In this document: piece after piece, positions 36,500 through 47,838 of the stretch | Numbering within the stretch: the stretch's first letter is position 1 | Layout: every line of letters begins with the position of its first letter | Assembly (NCBI RefSeq): GCF_019320115.1 | Contig: NC_089589.1 | Location: forward strand, 26,264,487-26,328,486 | From: Miscanthus floridulus | Lineage: Eukaryota; Streptophyta; Magnoliopsida; Poales; Poaceae | Length of the DNA: 64,000 nucleotides | Direction of reading: 5' to 3' | Program-made: the position numbers and the translations under genes | Notes under the pieces: generated by a model | What the model saw: only the letters and a program-made list of their open reading frames with translations | Told to the model about the DNA's origin: nothing | Databases searched by the model: none

Positions 36500-38310
36500 G
36501 CCGAAGAACAGATCGAGCAACAAGAAGCGGCTGATATCGCTGGGACGGGAGAGCCGCATGATCCGACAAACGGTGACGGTGTCAATCAGGTCGGTGAGAA
36601 CGAGCAGCCATGGACCCCGTCCGGCCTGCTCGATCTAGGTCAAAATGACCAAGATGGCCAGGTAACTTTGGTATCATGTGACTATGTAGCCACACACGCT
36701 AATCAATTGAGAGGGTCATAGCTTACTTGGTGTCTCTAGCAGGAGCCTCCGCCGGCCGAGGAGCCTAGAGGGTTCGGGTAGCAGGAAGGCCAGATCCAAG
36801 CGAGGCGTGTCAAAGATTCCTGTTGGTAGGAATGCACACTGGCACATTACTGAGTTCGATGAATTCGGGGATCCACTCTCACCGTCTATAGCTTTGACCA
36901 AATACAAGACTATCCTCAGGTTACTTGTTAGGGACTTCATCTCGATTAGGTACAGGAAGTGGATTAGGAAAGATGATGACCCGTGGAGGGTTCCTAAAAG
37001 TGAGAAGGATTACATATGGGATGTCAAGATCCTAGAGTATTTCACTTTCCCAACCAAGTATGACAGGGAGTTAGTCAAGAAAAAAGCAAAATAAATCAAG
37101 GGGACATGCTTCAAGAATTTCAAGGGGACATTGTACAAGAATTTTGTCCTCCAAAATAAAGAGCCAAGATTTCGAATGGTGGACAGTTTAGCAAGCAGAA
37201 GAACTTATGGCAGGATTTCAAGGAATACAGGTTATCCGAGGAGTACTTAGCATTGAGCAGGAAGAATAAGGAGAACTCGCAGAAAGCGATAAATCCTCAT
37301 CATCTCGGCTCTCGTGGCTACGCAAAAAAGATGCCAGAATTTGAAGCAGAACTTCAAAAGATGGATTCGCCTTGCTAAGGAAGGCGTTCAGGTTGAGACA
37401 GCCGATTGGGAGCCTAGATCGGTATTATACTGTATGGGGAGGAATGTACGGCACACCGAGGATGGGAGCTTGAGCTCCACAAATGAACCCATGAGCGAAC
37501 TCATCCAGAGGATCTCTCAGGTAACTGAGGAGGTGAGGCAAGGGACTCACACTTCTAATAGGGAGAAAGACGTGCTCACCCAAGCACTCAAAACCAAGGA
37601 GCACCCTGGTCACACTAGAGGAACCGGTGTTGTTCCTTGGAAACTAGCAATCCCCCAAGAATCTAACACTTACCAGAGCCGCTCGAGGAGTAGAGCGGAA
37701 TAGGAGGCAGAGTATCTGAGGCGACTAAAAGAGATTGGAAGACAGAATGGAAGCACGGATTGAGGCAACTGTTGAAGCACGAGTCAAGCAAATTTTGTTG
37801 TCCAAGGGGTCAGGAGTACCACAAAACCCTACTACTGCCTTTAGCCCACAGTTTAGGGGTCGCAACAGCTGCAGATCGACCCCGCTCGACGAAGAAGAGG
37901 TGAATGTGCCTCATCCGGTGGACGGCATCACTAAACCCATCAATGTGAAGTTGTACATCCGTTAGGAATGGACAAAGGACAAGGTGGCGCTTGACCAAGC
38001 CTGGCCTGTGGGAGACGGGACAATTAATGGTCCGCCCAATTCCATAGGGGTACGCTCATGTCACCATTGACAGAATACTTGATAAGAAGTTTAACAAGAT
38101 ACCCATTGAGTACCCCTGTAGCGGAAGACAGACCGAAACTTGGTCAAAAACAAGGGCTCTTAAGTGACCTGGCGCAAGCGCTTTATTAAGCTTGACCATC
38201 AATTGTCCTCTGATGATGAGGACGACTGCAAGTCTTCGCCCACCCGCGATGATCACTCACCATCTCCCAACAGAGATCACTCCCCTCCTCATCCGGAGCC
38301 ATCACCCCTG
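36500..38310 (+). pseudogene. CACTA-1 second ORF, Transposase_24-like part, broken
   Basis: An acidic N-terminal exon (EEQIEQQEAADIAGTGEP..., donor GTAAC near 36661) is followed by RGVSKIPVGRNAHWHITEFD, VRDFISIRYRKWI and EKDYIWDVKILEYFTFP. These are the conserved blocks of plant En/Spm Transposase_24 (PF03004)-like proteins. Later parts (KRWIRLAKEGVQVETADWEP; a coiled-coil-like MSELIQRISQVTEEV) are in other frames. Stops at 37092-37094 and 37701-37703 and several shifts break it. The end (about 38180-38310) is Ser/Pro-rich. In En/Spm this protein binds subterminal motifs. Confidence 0.7.
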
Positions 38311-38790
38311 AGAAGATAGATGTCTCCTTCTATTCCTCCTCGTTCGTCTCCATCTTCATCAGCCCTGAGAAAAGAGACTCCTCCTCCTCCCCCTCCTCCT
38401 ACATCTTCATCAGCGTTGGGAAAACAGAATTCTCGTCGTCATCCTCCTCTCCTCCACCTCAGCCCAAAACAAGATCAAGGACATCCTCGCAGTCGTAGAA
38501 AAGGTCCTTGGATTCGGTCGCTAATGCTCCCAAAGTGGACCAACAGAAAAGAAAAAGGTCGTTCAGTGGCAGCGTTACCACCTTGATGAAAGAAAAATTT
38601 ACACCACACATCTCGAAGGAAGATTGTATTAGTTTCTTCAATCTCTGTGCCTCACTGCCTTCGTATTTGTTGAAGTCCGAATTCGAAAGGCAAACACAGA
38701 ATAAATACGCTACAACAAGAGACTGAAGAAATACACAATAAAGATTTAAGGAACATACAGAAGTACGTCGAAGACAACCCAGGATTAACC

Positions 38791-40132
38791 ATGGAAGAGG
38801 CCGCGAACATCTATTATGATGTACAAGGGACGGGAACACCGGCAATGAAGTATGAAAGGGGCAATCTTTTGGTTCCTGATGACGAGTATAAAAATTTGAC
38901 AACATATATGCACCAGTTGCATGAATATTACATGGCTCAAGCAATAGAGGCGGACGACTTTGGTTTTGAGGTTATTATCCGTTTCGCCACATGTTTTCCA
39001 TTATCCTAAGAAGAGAAGTTCGATGTCGAGTGGGAGTGCTTGTTCCAGCTATACCAGAAACGCTCTCTCGATGTTCAAATATTGACATGTGGACTATGTA
39101 AGTACACTATACGCACGATATTACAATTAACTACTCTCTTGAGACAAATTGTTAACTTTTGAGCACTTTCCATGATTTTATGTAGGTGTATAGCAAAATT
39201 TTGTATTCTAAAAAGCAAATGGGATTACATAGGCTTCTTGGACCCCTTGCGAGTCAATGAGAGGACATGTCTAGGCCTCTATGGATGTGACGTGGAAGAC
39301 CTGAAACAGAGATTGATTGTTGTTTTTGACGAATTCACGATGAAGAGGAAAACACACATACTTCTAGCCTACAACTGCGAGTATGTGTTCTCGGCTTTTA
39401 ATTTTATGCTTCTTTTTTTGTTAAGATTATTCGATAATTAGGATTCTGTGATTGTAGCAACCATTTCGTCTTCATTTGTGTCAATCTTGCAAAAATCTGA
39501 TCGAGGTGTGGGACTCGAAGAAAAAACCATTTCATCATCTGGATGCACTAGTGGCAGTGCTGAATTAGTAAGCGATCCTAATAACATATTATTTTCTAAT
39601 CACACATACCGCTTTCTAATGTTTCTTCCTTTAATGTTGCTCAGTGTCCGAAGAAGACATATCGGTGGGACGCCGGTCCCATTCAAGGTTGTCGAAATGG
39701 AGGGGAAGTACCTATCACAGCCGGCGGGAAACAATGAATGCGGGTTTTATGTAATGTGGGCAATGCTTCGCTACATCGGCGGAAAATCGGAAGAAGCCGA
39801 TAAGTTGGTGTGTATAATCCCCATTTCATTTATGTCTGTTAATAATTCAACAAAATGATTTACTGTTCCTCTTTGGATATCATCTTTTTGAACGACAGCG
39901 CAAGAAATATAACCACCAAAGGCTGTTAGACATGGAGATCGTCGCACTTGCAATTGGAGCTCGCAAAATTCATCTTAGCCGAGGTATTGGAAAAAGATGG
40001 AGTATTTTCCATTGCACAATCCGTGAGGTACAAGGACCAGTATGGCCCAGAGCGGCTCGCCTAGATTATTGTAAGAAGTCGAGAAGCATTGCACAATCTG
40101 TGAAGTCTGAGAACATTTCTTTTTTATTTTGA
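38791..40132 (+). pseudogene. CACTA-1 Ulp1-like cysteine protease domain, broken
   Basis: Pieces in order: MEEAANIYYDVQG (38791-39009), WDYIGFLDPLRVNERTCLGL (about 39184-39379), NHFVFICVNLAK with the expected catalytic His (about 39459), VWDSKKKPFHHLDAL with the Asp (about 39514), and QPAGNNECGFYVMWAM with Gln and the Cys codon at 39739-39741. His, Asp and Cys of the C48/Ulp1 triad are all kept. A one-base shift lies between the His and Asp blocks (near 39496), and other breaks occur. Ulp1-like domains are common at the C-terminus of CACTA ORF2 proteins; whether they process SUMO or the transposase is not known. Confidence 0.75.
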
Positions 40133-40289
40133 GGGATCGAGATCTGGATAAGAACATTTGAACTGTAACCGTAACATTTGTAATGTTTAATATTGATGGA
40201 CTTGTCGTCTACGTAGTGTATATAAAGCGAAACCTGATTCCACGAAAAATATAAATTAAAATCAATTATAAAACAATAAAATACGAATG

Positions 40290-40760
40290 GGCCATCACTG
40301 CCGGTTAGTAATGAACCGACAGTGTTGTCTTGCAAAACACTGCCGGTTATCAGCAAACCAACAGTGTTGTCTTGCAAAATACTACCGTCCTTGAGCCATG
40401 AATCGGCAGTGTTGTCTTGCTCAACACTGTCGGCTTAAGCCATCAACCGACAGTGTTGGCTAGCTCAACACTGCCGGCTTGAGCCATGAACCGACAGTGT
40501 AGGCTTGCTCAACACTATTGGCTTGAGCCAAGAACCGACACTCTTGAAGCAACCATCACTGTCGGTTGGGACTATAAACCGGCAGTGTTGTTCAACTAGA
40601 CACTGTCGGGTGGAGCCAGAAACCGACACTGTTTCCTGTAGATCAGTGTCGGTTTTTAAGAACCGACAGTGATGTCAACCCCCATCACTGCCGGTATGCC
40701 ACTGTCGGTTCAAAATCTGGCGGTGAAGGGGGTTTTTGAACCGACAATAATGCTCAGATC
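40290..40760. repeat. CACTA-1 right subterminal repeats
   Basis: More than fifteen copies of the CACTGCCGGTT/AACCGACAGTG motif lie in alternating orientation, more dense than at the left end, running up to the terminal inverted repeat. Confidence 0.9.
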
Positions 40761-40773
40761 TGGAGTAGTGAAA

Positions 40774-40825
40774 TCAAGATGGCTATAGAATAAGTTATTC
40801 TATGGCCAACTGTAGAATAGCCTTA

Positions 40826-40921
<96 letters not shown>
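40774..40921. repeat. Right part of the small TIR element and a (TA)n tract
   Basis: GAATAAGTTATTCTATGGCC at about 40787-40809 is the inverted counterpart of the left piece at 26164-26192. It is followed by CTGTAGAATAG and then about 94 bp of pure TA repeat (40828-40921). See the entry at 26148. Confidence 0.7.
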
Positions 40922-40922
<1 letters not shown>

Positions 40923-42927
40923 CTACTACATAGTTGTACACATTCTGATCTACACCCTCATCATACTGAGGAGCATTAGCAATGATGACTATATGGACCT
41001 TCAGAAAGGCGTTCTTGGAGTGCAAATTATGCGGTCGTGTATGCTTTTGAGGGGGTGGTGGGACAGTTTAGATTTTTAACAAGTATACTATATAGTATAG
41101 TATTTCTTTTTGTTGCATAAAGGCGAGGGAAAGCAAAGTATAGAGATAAGCCATTCAGATGGCAATGCTGCCTGTGCCTTTGCTAGATTGGAACCTTTTC
41201 CAGTAAAGTTGTATTTAGTGAATAATTGAGGCTATGCATGGTAATCATTTGATTAGAACATAAATTAGGCCAGAGGTTAATTACAAGGAGAACTTTCTTC
41301 CATTTATACGGAAATTTAATTGTTTTCCATGGAATTCCTACATTCAGATTTCAGACAAGCCCTAATCCTGATGATTATTTTTTGTTTCTGGACTTAACTG
41401 AGATGCTTGTAGTGGTTAGAGACGCTTGACTAGCAATCAAATTGGAGACACGCATACGTCAATCCATGCTTGCTTACTATTAAAATTCTACTTTTACTAA
41501 ACGAGATCTTTGTCGTTTGATCTTGTTCACTTTTGGAAGAGGGGTTATATAGTTTGGTCCCATCAGTTTCTGAGAAGACCTTTCTCTCCTTGTACCACTG
41601 CTATTGGGCGACACCATGTGATGACGGTTTGTGTTACGTTGCCACCACATTTCGCAAAAGCAACGTGTAAATAATGGGTGATGAGAACATTAGTTTTGTT
41701 CAGGTCATGTATCCATAAACTAAAGGGAGTATATAATGCATGTATCCCTTTCAAGTTTGATATGACGTGTGCCGAGGTTCAGATAACAAGCTAGCTTTAG
41801 TGCTCTTGGTGTTCTCTTGACCAGTCCAACACATGTGAAAGGGAGACGTTATCCTAAGCTTGAATCCATTTTTGTGTTGCTTCGCTGTTCAATCACAAAC
41901 CTAAAAAGCTTTGTGGACACACAAAAAAATGCCGCCACTTTATTTCAAGAGATGTCGAAAGCAATTGATGGATATAAGAATAATGCGCACCATATAGTAG
42001 TTTGGAATTAGGTCATCAACAGGAACATGTTGAATTTCATTGTTTAATACTAGGGTGATGCATGATCAATCCAATCCAAGAAAGATTTTGATGGCAGCTC
42101 GTCAGTGGATGGTTGCACTTGTTTGTTTGACGTGGAAATTGAATAGCACATGTTTAATTTCTTCTAGAAGGTCGAAATCACATCTCACATATAGGGAGAA
42201 AGGAACCATATATATAGACCATTTGGTTCAATTAATCATGTTCTTGGCATAAAGCTAGGTTCCGTCATTATTGACGAATATCAAATAGAGTAGGTACTAC
42301 CTCCTACCCCAATTACTGGCAGCAGATATTTTAATTTAGGATCTATTTAGAGCATCTCCAACAAATTCTAAAAAATCACTTGGTAAACTAATGAGTTTTC
42401 CAAGTGACTAAAAAAAGTTGGGAACATATTTGTTGCCCTTATCCAACACTTTCCAAAATCTCATAAAAATAGAAGGTAGTTTTACAACAGGAATCTCGAA
42501 CTATTTCTAAATCACCCAACAACTGTTATAATTTTTCTCTTGTACATTTGTATCGGGAACCCTATCTTACTTCATATTCTTTCCAACATCCTTTCCACCT
42601 TAGATTGGTGCTATGGATAGCATGTACTCGCGATGGGGTCTATTTTTGCAAGTGCTAAAAGATTGGGAGATGGGGTTGGGAGTTGTTGGAGATGTGTTCT
42701 TTCTATCTTGCCAAAAATCATGGATTGAGATATTTTTGTTTTGGGAACTCTTGAAGATGAACTCTAGCTTCAAAAGATTTGTAGATTTCTCAGAGTGGGG
42801 TATTCCTAGCTCGTGGATGTGGACTTGGTGTCAGGGATCATAAAACTAGGTCTTATCATTATTAATATCCAATAGATACTGCCTCCTATCCAATCTAACT
42901 CAAAAAATGTTGATTTAGAGTTGCTTC
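40922..42927. other. Intergenic, no supported gene
   Basis: AT-rich DNA without a recognisable gene. A stretch starting AGAGCATCTCCAAC at about 42352 looks like the end of a small TIR element, but I could not find its partner end. Confidence 0.5.
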
Positions 42928-44127
42928 CACTGTGCCATAATTTGTTTTTAGAAACAGTCAAAAATAATTTCCAGAGGCGGTTGGCTCGCCCTCTATCCAT
43001 GTGTCTCTAGAAATTGTTGATTTCTTGAGGTAGGTATCAAGCCAACCATAGAAATCAATTTGTAGGGGTGGATTGAAATCCAGTCACCCATATAAATCTA
43101 TTTGTAGCTAGAGGTTGTTGGATTTCGATCGCCTCTAAAAATAGTTTTACATAATTTAAAATTGGGCCCACAAAATAATAAAAAAATGATCCTGAAAGAA
43201 GCCCACGAGATGACCCACTCGTGGTCGCAAGCTAGAAGTCATGGATTTTTATGCAAAATACACATGCGTCCGCGGGGATCGAACTCAGACCGTTGTTGGT
43301 TTCACCTGTTTTCACACAAAATACGCATGCGACCGCGAGGAGCAAACTCAATACTGTTGGCCTCACATGTGCTTCCTTACCACTTCACCTCAGCGTTACT
43401 TGTGACCAAGTGGATAATACTATCCTTGTGTATTCACTTTAGTAAATATTATAATGAATATTTAAGACCCTGGATTACTCTAAATGGGAAAAGTTTAAAT
43501 TGAAAAGATTTAGATCTCGTCCATTAGGACCAGTACTACAACTTTGGTTTAGGTCATGTCTCCATCCAAGTTTGTTTGAAAATTTGGAAAAAAAATGAAT
43601 TTCAAAATATAAGACGTTAAAACCGAATTTTTGGACCATAAATAATTTGAAATGGAAGTCATCAACTATAAATTTATGGATCTCTTTGAGTTTTACAACT
43701 CTGATATAAAGTTTGACATCATCCAACTTGTTTTGAAAAGGTTATGAATTTTATTGTGCTGTACTTATTTTAGAGGCGGGTCAAATTATCAACCGCCTCT
43801 AAAATCCATTTCTAGAGATGGGTAGTTTTTCCAGCCGCCTCTAAAAATGATTTTATCTCTAGAGCGACTAAAAAATCAAATCACCTCTAAAATTGCCATT
43901 TTTAGAGGTGGCTGGAATTTCTAGTCGCCTCTAGAAATAGAGGGCATTTTTAGAGGCGGATGAATTTTCTAGCCACCTCTAAAAATCGATATCTAGAGAT
44001 TCACCATTTTTTAGAGCCGTCTTTGTCCGAAAAGTAAAAATCGATATCTAGAGATAGACCATTTTTAGATCCGTCTCCATCCAAAAAGTGGGACACATCC
44101 CACCTCAAAAACTATTATGCAATAGTG
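42928..44127. mobile_element. CACTA-2: short non-autonomous CACTA-like element (about 1.2 kb)
   Basis: The left end is CACTGTGCCATAATTTGTTTTT and the right end, on the other strand, is CACTATTGCATAATAGTTTTTG, similar imperfect inverted repeats. Subterminal motifs of the TTTAGAGGCGG/CCGCCTCTAAAA type fill about 42949-43150 and 43770-44090. Flanking triplets are TTC and TTG, differing at one base. The AT-rich middle has no coding capacity. The left boundary is less certain than the right. Confidence 0.6.
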
Positions 44128-45196
44128 TTGGTTCAGTTATTTTATTTCTAGTTTCTAAACAAAAGTCGTAAGGTCCTTATTTTAACATACAAAATCTTGA
44201 TACGAGATGGAGCTCTAAGCTGAAGCAGTGACAAAGAGTCTCTTAAACACCATGATTTCTGACCTAGCTAGATAGCCTGGCAACCGCATAGGCATCTTTC
44301 GAACGCCACAATAGATGAACCTTCTTTGATGCTGAAACTGTCGAAAGCAACTTCAACTAGGTGTTCATTGAGCTAGTGGTACCAACTAAACAACAAGTTG
44401 CAGAAAATAAAACACACACATATGCATTTCCAAACGCAACAATAGGTGAACCTTCTTTGATAGGGAAACTGCCACATCCTCTCGAAACCGACCTCCTATA
44501 GATAGCCACCTACTAGCGTAACATTCATGGTGTGGTACCAATTAAGAAAAATAGCAAGCTGCAGAAAACAAAACACACACTATACACACATTCTCATATG
44601 GAAGCTGAGACCGAGAGCACATATATAGTAGGAGTATCTAGGAAGAAGGAGAGGTGCTGTTGGGTGCCCTGGGCAAGAGGGATCTGCTGGCAATGGAAAG
44701 CGCCAAACATGGACGTTGAAGTGGCAGTGCACCAACCCACTCTCAACAACGCTACCAGACACGATCCGTCTGAGAATCTTGACCTTGGCCTCCTGCAAGC
44801 ACTCTCTTCATGGCTCCGTTTCGTTGGCTGGCTGGTTGGTTCGTTCCCTAGGCGCAGGGGCAGCCACGACCACACGCACGCGTGTTTTGTTTTTGGATGG
44901 ATTGGTTCGAGTTCGAGGGCTCCGCTGTGTGCCTGTGACTGCGTAGCTGCGCTGCCCCCACCCAATTCCGATGCGGATCCTGCATACCTGCTGGCCTCGG
45001 CAACCGGGCACACAGCCTCCGACGGCTTATGAATGAATGACGTACACCAATGGGGCTGGTGGGACCCTTTACTTATCGTTTCTTGCGAGGACCGGCCATA
45101 ATTTTTTCTCACTAAATGCCAACTAATGATATAGTTATCTCTTAGATCAAGGTCAATAGTAAAGTCAAGTATTTGGCTATAAGTTATAAGAGCTGA
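44128..45196. other. Intergenic, no supported gene
   Basis: No recognised gene. It contains a diverged direct repeat (CCTTCTTTGAT... at about 44320 and 44450) and frames up to 212 codons on either strand without domains. The last 100 bp (about 45100-45196) look like half of a small MITE that was split by CACTA-3; its other half starts at 57689. Confidence 0.45.
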
Positions 45197-45236
45197 CACT
45201 AGTAGAGAACAGACCTTTGATCCAAGGGTCAAATCA

Positions 45237-45525
45237 GACTTTAGTCCTAGGAAATATTGCGCCCGGGACTAGAGAGACCTTTAGTCCCGGTTGGTGGCTC
45301 CAACCGGGACTAAAGGTCCCTGCCCAACGGCTCCTGCGCTAGGCCGTTGTGGCAGGGGACCTTTAGTCCTGGTTGGATCCACTAATCGGGACTAAAGGTC
45401 GACCTTTACTCCCGGTTGGTGGCTCCAACTGGGAGTAAAGCTCTTGTCCTAGCTAGTGGCGTGGCCCGGGACTGGAAAGTGACCTTTAGTCCTGGTTGGA
45501 TCCACCAACCGGGACTAAAGGTCCC
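45237..45525. repeat. CACTA-3 left subterminal repeats
   Basis: Copies of CCTTTAGTCCCGGTTGG and its inverted partner, paired as short hairpins, run up to the TATA box at 45529. The same motif recurs at 51770-51950 and 57440-57672. Confidence 0.9.
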
Positions 45526-45528
45526 CCC

Positions 45529-46064
45529 TATAAATCCTGCTGGCCGTCTTCTTTCTCCCCGGGCCCGCCCAAGAGCTTCAGTTCAAATTTAAGCAGTGTT
45601 CTTGCTCTTTCTCCATCCATTCTTCGATTCCTCCATCGATTTCTTCATTTCCTCCGTCGATTCTTCGGTTCTAAAGGTTACCAACTTCATACTCATGTTT
45701 CACCATTGTCTTATCTCATTTTGTTCACTATATATATATGATTCTTTATTGTGGTTTTTTTCATTTGTAAGTAATTTGAGCTAAAAATTACTTCAAGCTT
45801 GCATATTTACACGAAGGAAGGTTAAAGTAGCTATTCAAAACTAGTATTCATCGTTCATTTGTAGCATGCATAGCACACTTCATTGTTTAGAGATATAGAG
45901 AATTTTAGAGTTTTTTTAATTTTATTTGTTTATAAAATAAGAAATGTATAGTGTATTAAAAATGAGTATAGAGAGTAGATGGCAACGGCTTCCGGGTCCT
46001 CGGCCTCTCATGGGTTTCCAAAGCGACTTAGGCCGGGCCTCCCACTCATTGCATGCGGCAAGTG
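45529..46064 (+). repeat. CACTA-3 duplicated module, copy A (TATA box, leader, truncated GRF exon)
   Basis: TATAAAT (45529-45535), an ATG-free leader, an intron and the first GRF-ORF codons (ATG at 45979; MATASGSSASHGFPKRLRPG, then CGKC) are the same as in copy B. The similarity stops right after the first zinc-finger CxxC (about 46064). What follows is unrelated DNA, so the protein is cut off and loses the rest of the finger and the membrane helix. Confidence 0.8.
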
Positions 46065-46528
46065 TCATGGTTTTGCGGTTGCGTTGCTGTCTCTGTGCAC
46101 TTCGCTCGTCTTCCTCATTTCTTTCTTCCACCGTCAACTTGCTGCGTCTCGGTATACCAGTAGAGGTTTGAAGCACACCAGGGACTAGTGCCTCCGACTG
46201 GTATGACAGATGCAATGCAATGTCGTGCAATAGGAAGCAAATCCGTTCTCTTTTGACGATACGCCTGAACAGCCGGGCCTGACAGATTTGGTGGTTGAAC
46301 GGGTCTGTCGGCCGTCGTCGTGCGACTGTACGACAAAGAACGGCATCGATCGACCATAGTATTTTATTGTCCGGAGTCCGGTCCGGGGTGCAATGCAACG
46401 CAATGACAATTGACAATGCGTTGCTAGGTCAAAATATGGTCATTTCTATGGACTCCGCGACTAAACATTTTATTTTAACTTTTTATGAAATGAAAAACTT
46501 AGAAAATAGTTAGAAAATTATAGAAAAT

Positions 46529-46757
46529 CCGTACTAGTTGAACTTGTGGACCGTGTTCAGCTCGGCGAGCATGTTCTCTGCCGAGCGGTAACGGACGTCA
46601 AGGAGGAGCTTTGATTCTACGAGGGAGAGCGGCAACGGTCGTGGAAGACCGTGTTCCCTTCCTCGTAGAATCGGAGCTCTTCCTTGACCAAGTACGATGT
46701 CGTCTGGTGGAGAAATGCTCACCGAGATGATCACGTAAGCAAGGTCAACTAGTACGG
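46529..46757. repeat. Nested inverted repeat (229 bp) between the two GRF modules
   Basis: The ends read CCGTACTAGTTGAACTT and, on the other strand, CCGTACTAGTTGACCTT. A second inverted pair lies inside (GATTCTACGAGGGA and TTCCTCGTAGAATC). It may be a small insertion or a hairpin-forming piece of the element. No clear target duplication is visible. Confidence 0.65.
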
Positions 46758-46786
46758 ATGGTTATTTATTGAAACATGTTTTTGAG

Positions 46787-47306
46787 CTATAAATCCTGCT
46801 GGCCGTCTTCTTCCTCCCCGAGCCTGCCCGAGAGCTTAAGTTCAAATTTAAGCAGTGTTCTTGCTCTTTCTCCATCCATTCTTCGATTCCTCCATCGATT
46901 CTTCGGTTCTAAAGGTTACCAACTTCATACTCTCATGTTTCACTATTGTCTTATCTCATTTTGTTCACTATATATATATGGTTCTTTATTGTGGTTTTTT
47001 TCATTTGTAAGCAATTTGAGCTCAAAATCACTTCAACCTTGCATATTTACATGAAAGAAGGTTAAAGTAGCTATTAAAACTAGTATTCACCGTTCATTTG
47101 TAGCATGCATAGCTCACTTCATTGTTTAGAGATATAGAGAATTTTAGAGTTTTTTAATTTTATTTGTTTATAAAATGAGAAATTTATAGTGTATTAAAAA
47201 ATGAGTATAGAGAGTAGATGGCAACTGCTTCCGGGTCCTTGGCCTCTCATGGGTTTCCAAAGCGACTTAGGCTGGGCCTCCCACTCATTGTATGCGGCAA
47301 GTGTTG
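46787..47306 (+). promoter_or_regulatory. CACTA-3 duplicated module, copy B: active-looking promoter of the GRF gene
   Basis: TATAAAT lies at 46788-46794. A leader without any ATG runs to 46914, then GTTACC begins an intron ending in TAG at 47217, directly before the start codon at 47218. It repeats copy A at high identity but lacks the subterminal motif array in front of it. Confidence 0.65.
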
Positions 47307-47750
47307 TGATGAGACGAAGATTGTGATGGAGTACCGAGTGAAGAAGGAGGGTCCCAACAAGGGTCGCATTTTCTACAAGTGTCCGGATCGCAATGTGAGT
47401 TATTTTATCGTATTTAATGACTATGGTTAGTTTATACCTATTTTCATGATGGTTGTGATTAAAGTTTTAATTTTCTATTTTAATTTCAGTGGAATGGCAC
47501 TGGATGTTCAAGCTTCTACTGGGAGGAAGAGTATGTTAAACTCGTGCAAAAATATCTTGCACAACAGGCAGATATGGCGGCTAATGAGGCAGTGATCCAA
47601 CCGAAGAAGCCCAAAGATGTTGAACAAACAGGGGATCTATCTGTTTTAGTTGGGATTGGTCGCGAAATCTTTGTGCTGCTAAAGTGCATTTTAGCTTTAG
47701 TGTTTTTAGTGGTAGTTGGGATTGTCTACATTGTAACGAGGCTTTCTTAA
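47218..47750 (+). CDS. Intact CACTA-3 accessory protein: GRF-type zinc finger plus C-terminal membrane helix (145 aa)
   Basis: Two coding exons, 47218-47394 and 47490-47750, are joined at GTGAGT/TTTCAG without changing frame. Residues 26-70 carry CGKC, GPNKGRIFYKC and GCSSFYWEEE: the four cysteines (26, 29, 55, 65), the N-x-GR core and the final F-x-W of zf-GRF (PF06839), a single-strand nucleic-acid-binding finger. Then come a coiled-coil-like VQKYLAQQADMAANEA stretch, a linker, and a long hydrophobic helix (about 117-142, KCILALVFLVVVGIVYIV) ending in TRLS. The gene lies 88 bp upstream of the broken transposase, under its own TATA box. No stop or shift is present. The role in the element is unknown. 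Confidence 0.78.
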
Positions 47751-47838
47751 ATTTATAGCTTTTGTGGTGGTATGCATGTTGTATAATTAACTAATTATGT
47801 TCTAGATTTTAATATGGTATTTATGTCATGTAATGCAG

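Larger units (their letters stand above)
26355..40770 (+). mobile_element. CACTA-1: complete 14.4-kb CACTA transposon, TSD AAA
   Basis: The left end is CACTACGCCAGATTTG and the right end, on the other strand, is CACTACTCCAGATCTG. Both are flanked by AAA (26352-26354 and 40771-40773), the three-base duplication expected of CACTA elements. Subterminal TCACTGCCGGTT-type motifs in both orientations fill 26379-26625 and about 40290-40760. Inside, in order and all on the plus strand: a broken TNP2 transposase, an unrecognised accessory ORF, an intact viroplasmin-domain ORF, a broken Transposase_24-like ORF and an Ulp1-like protease domain. The element therefore looks non-autonomous now but structurally complete. 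Confidence 0.95.

Noticed and set aside
40066..40377. 103-codon minus-strand frame with repeated peptide
   Set aside because: It is the translation of subterminal motif repeats at the CACTA-1 right end.
40795..41025. Minus-strand frame with an Ile-Tyr run
   Set aside because: Translation of the TA microsatellite.
44532..45032. 166-codon frame between CACTA-2 and CACTA-3
   Set aside because: A longer frame (212 codons) overlaps it on the opposite strand; neither shows a domain.
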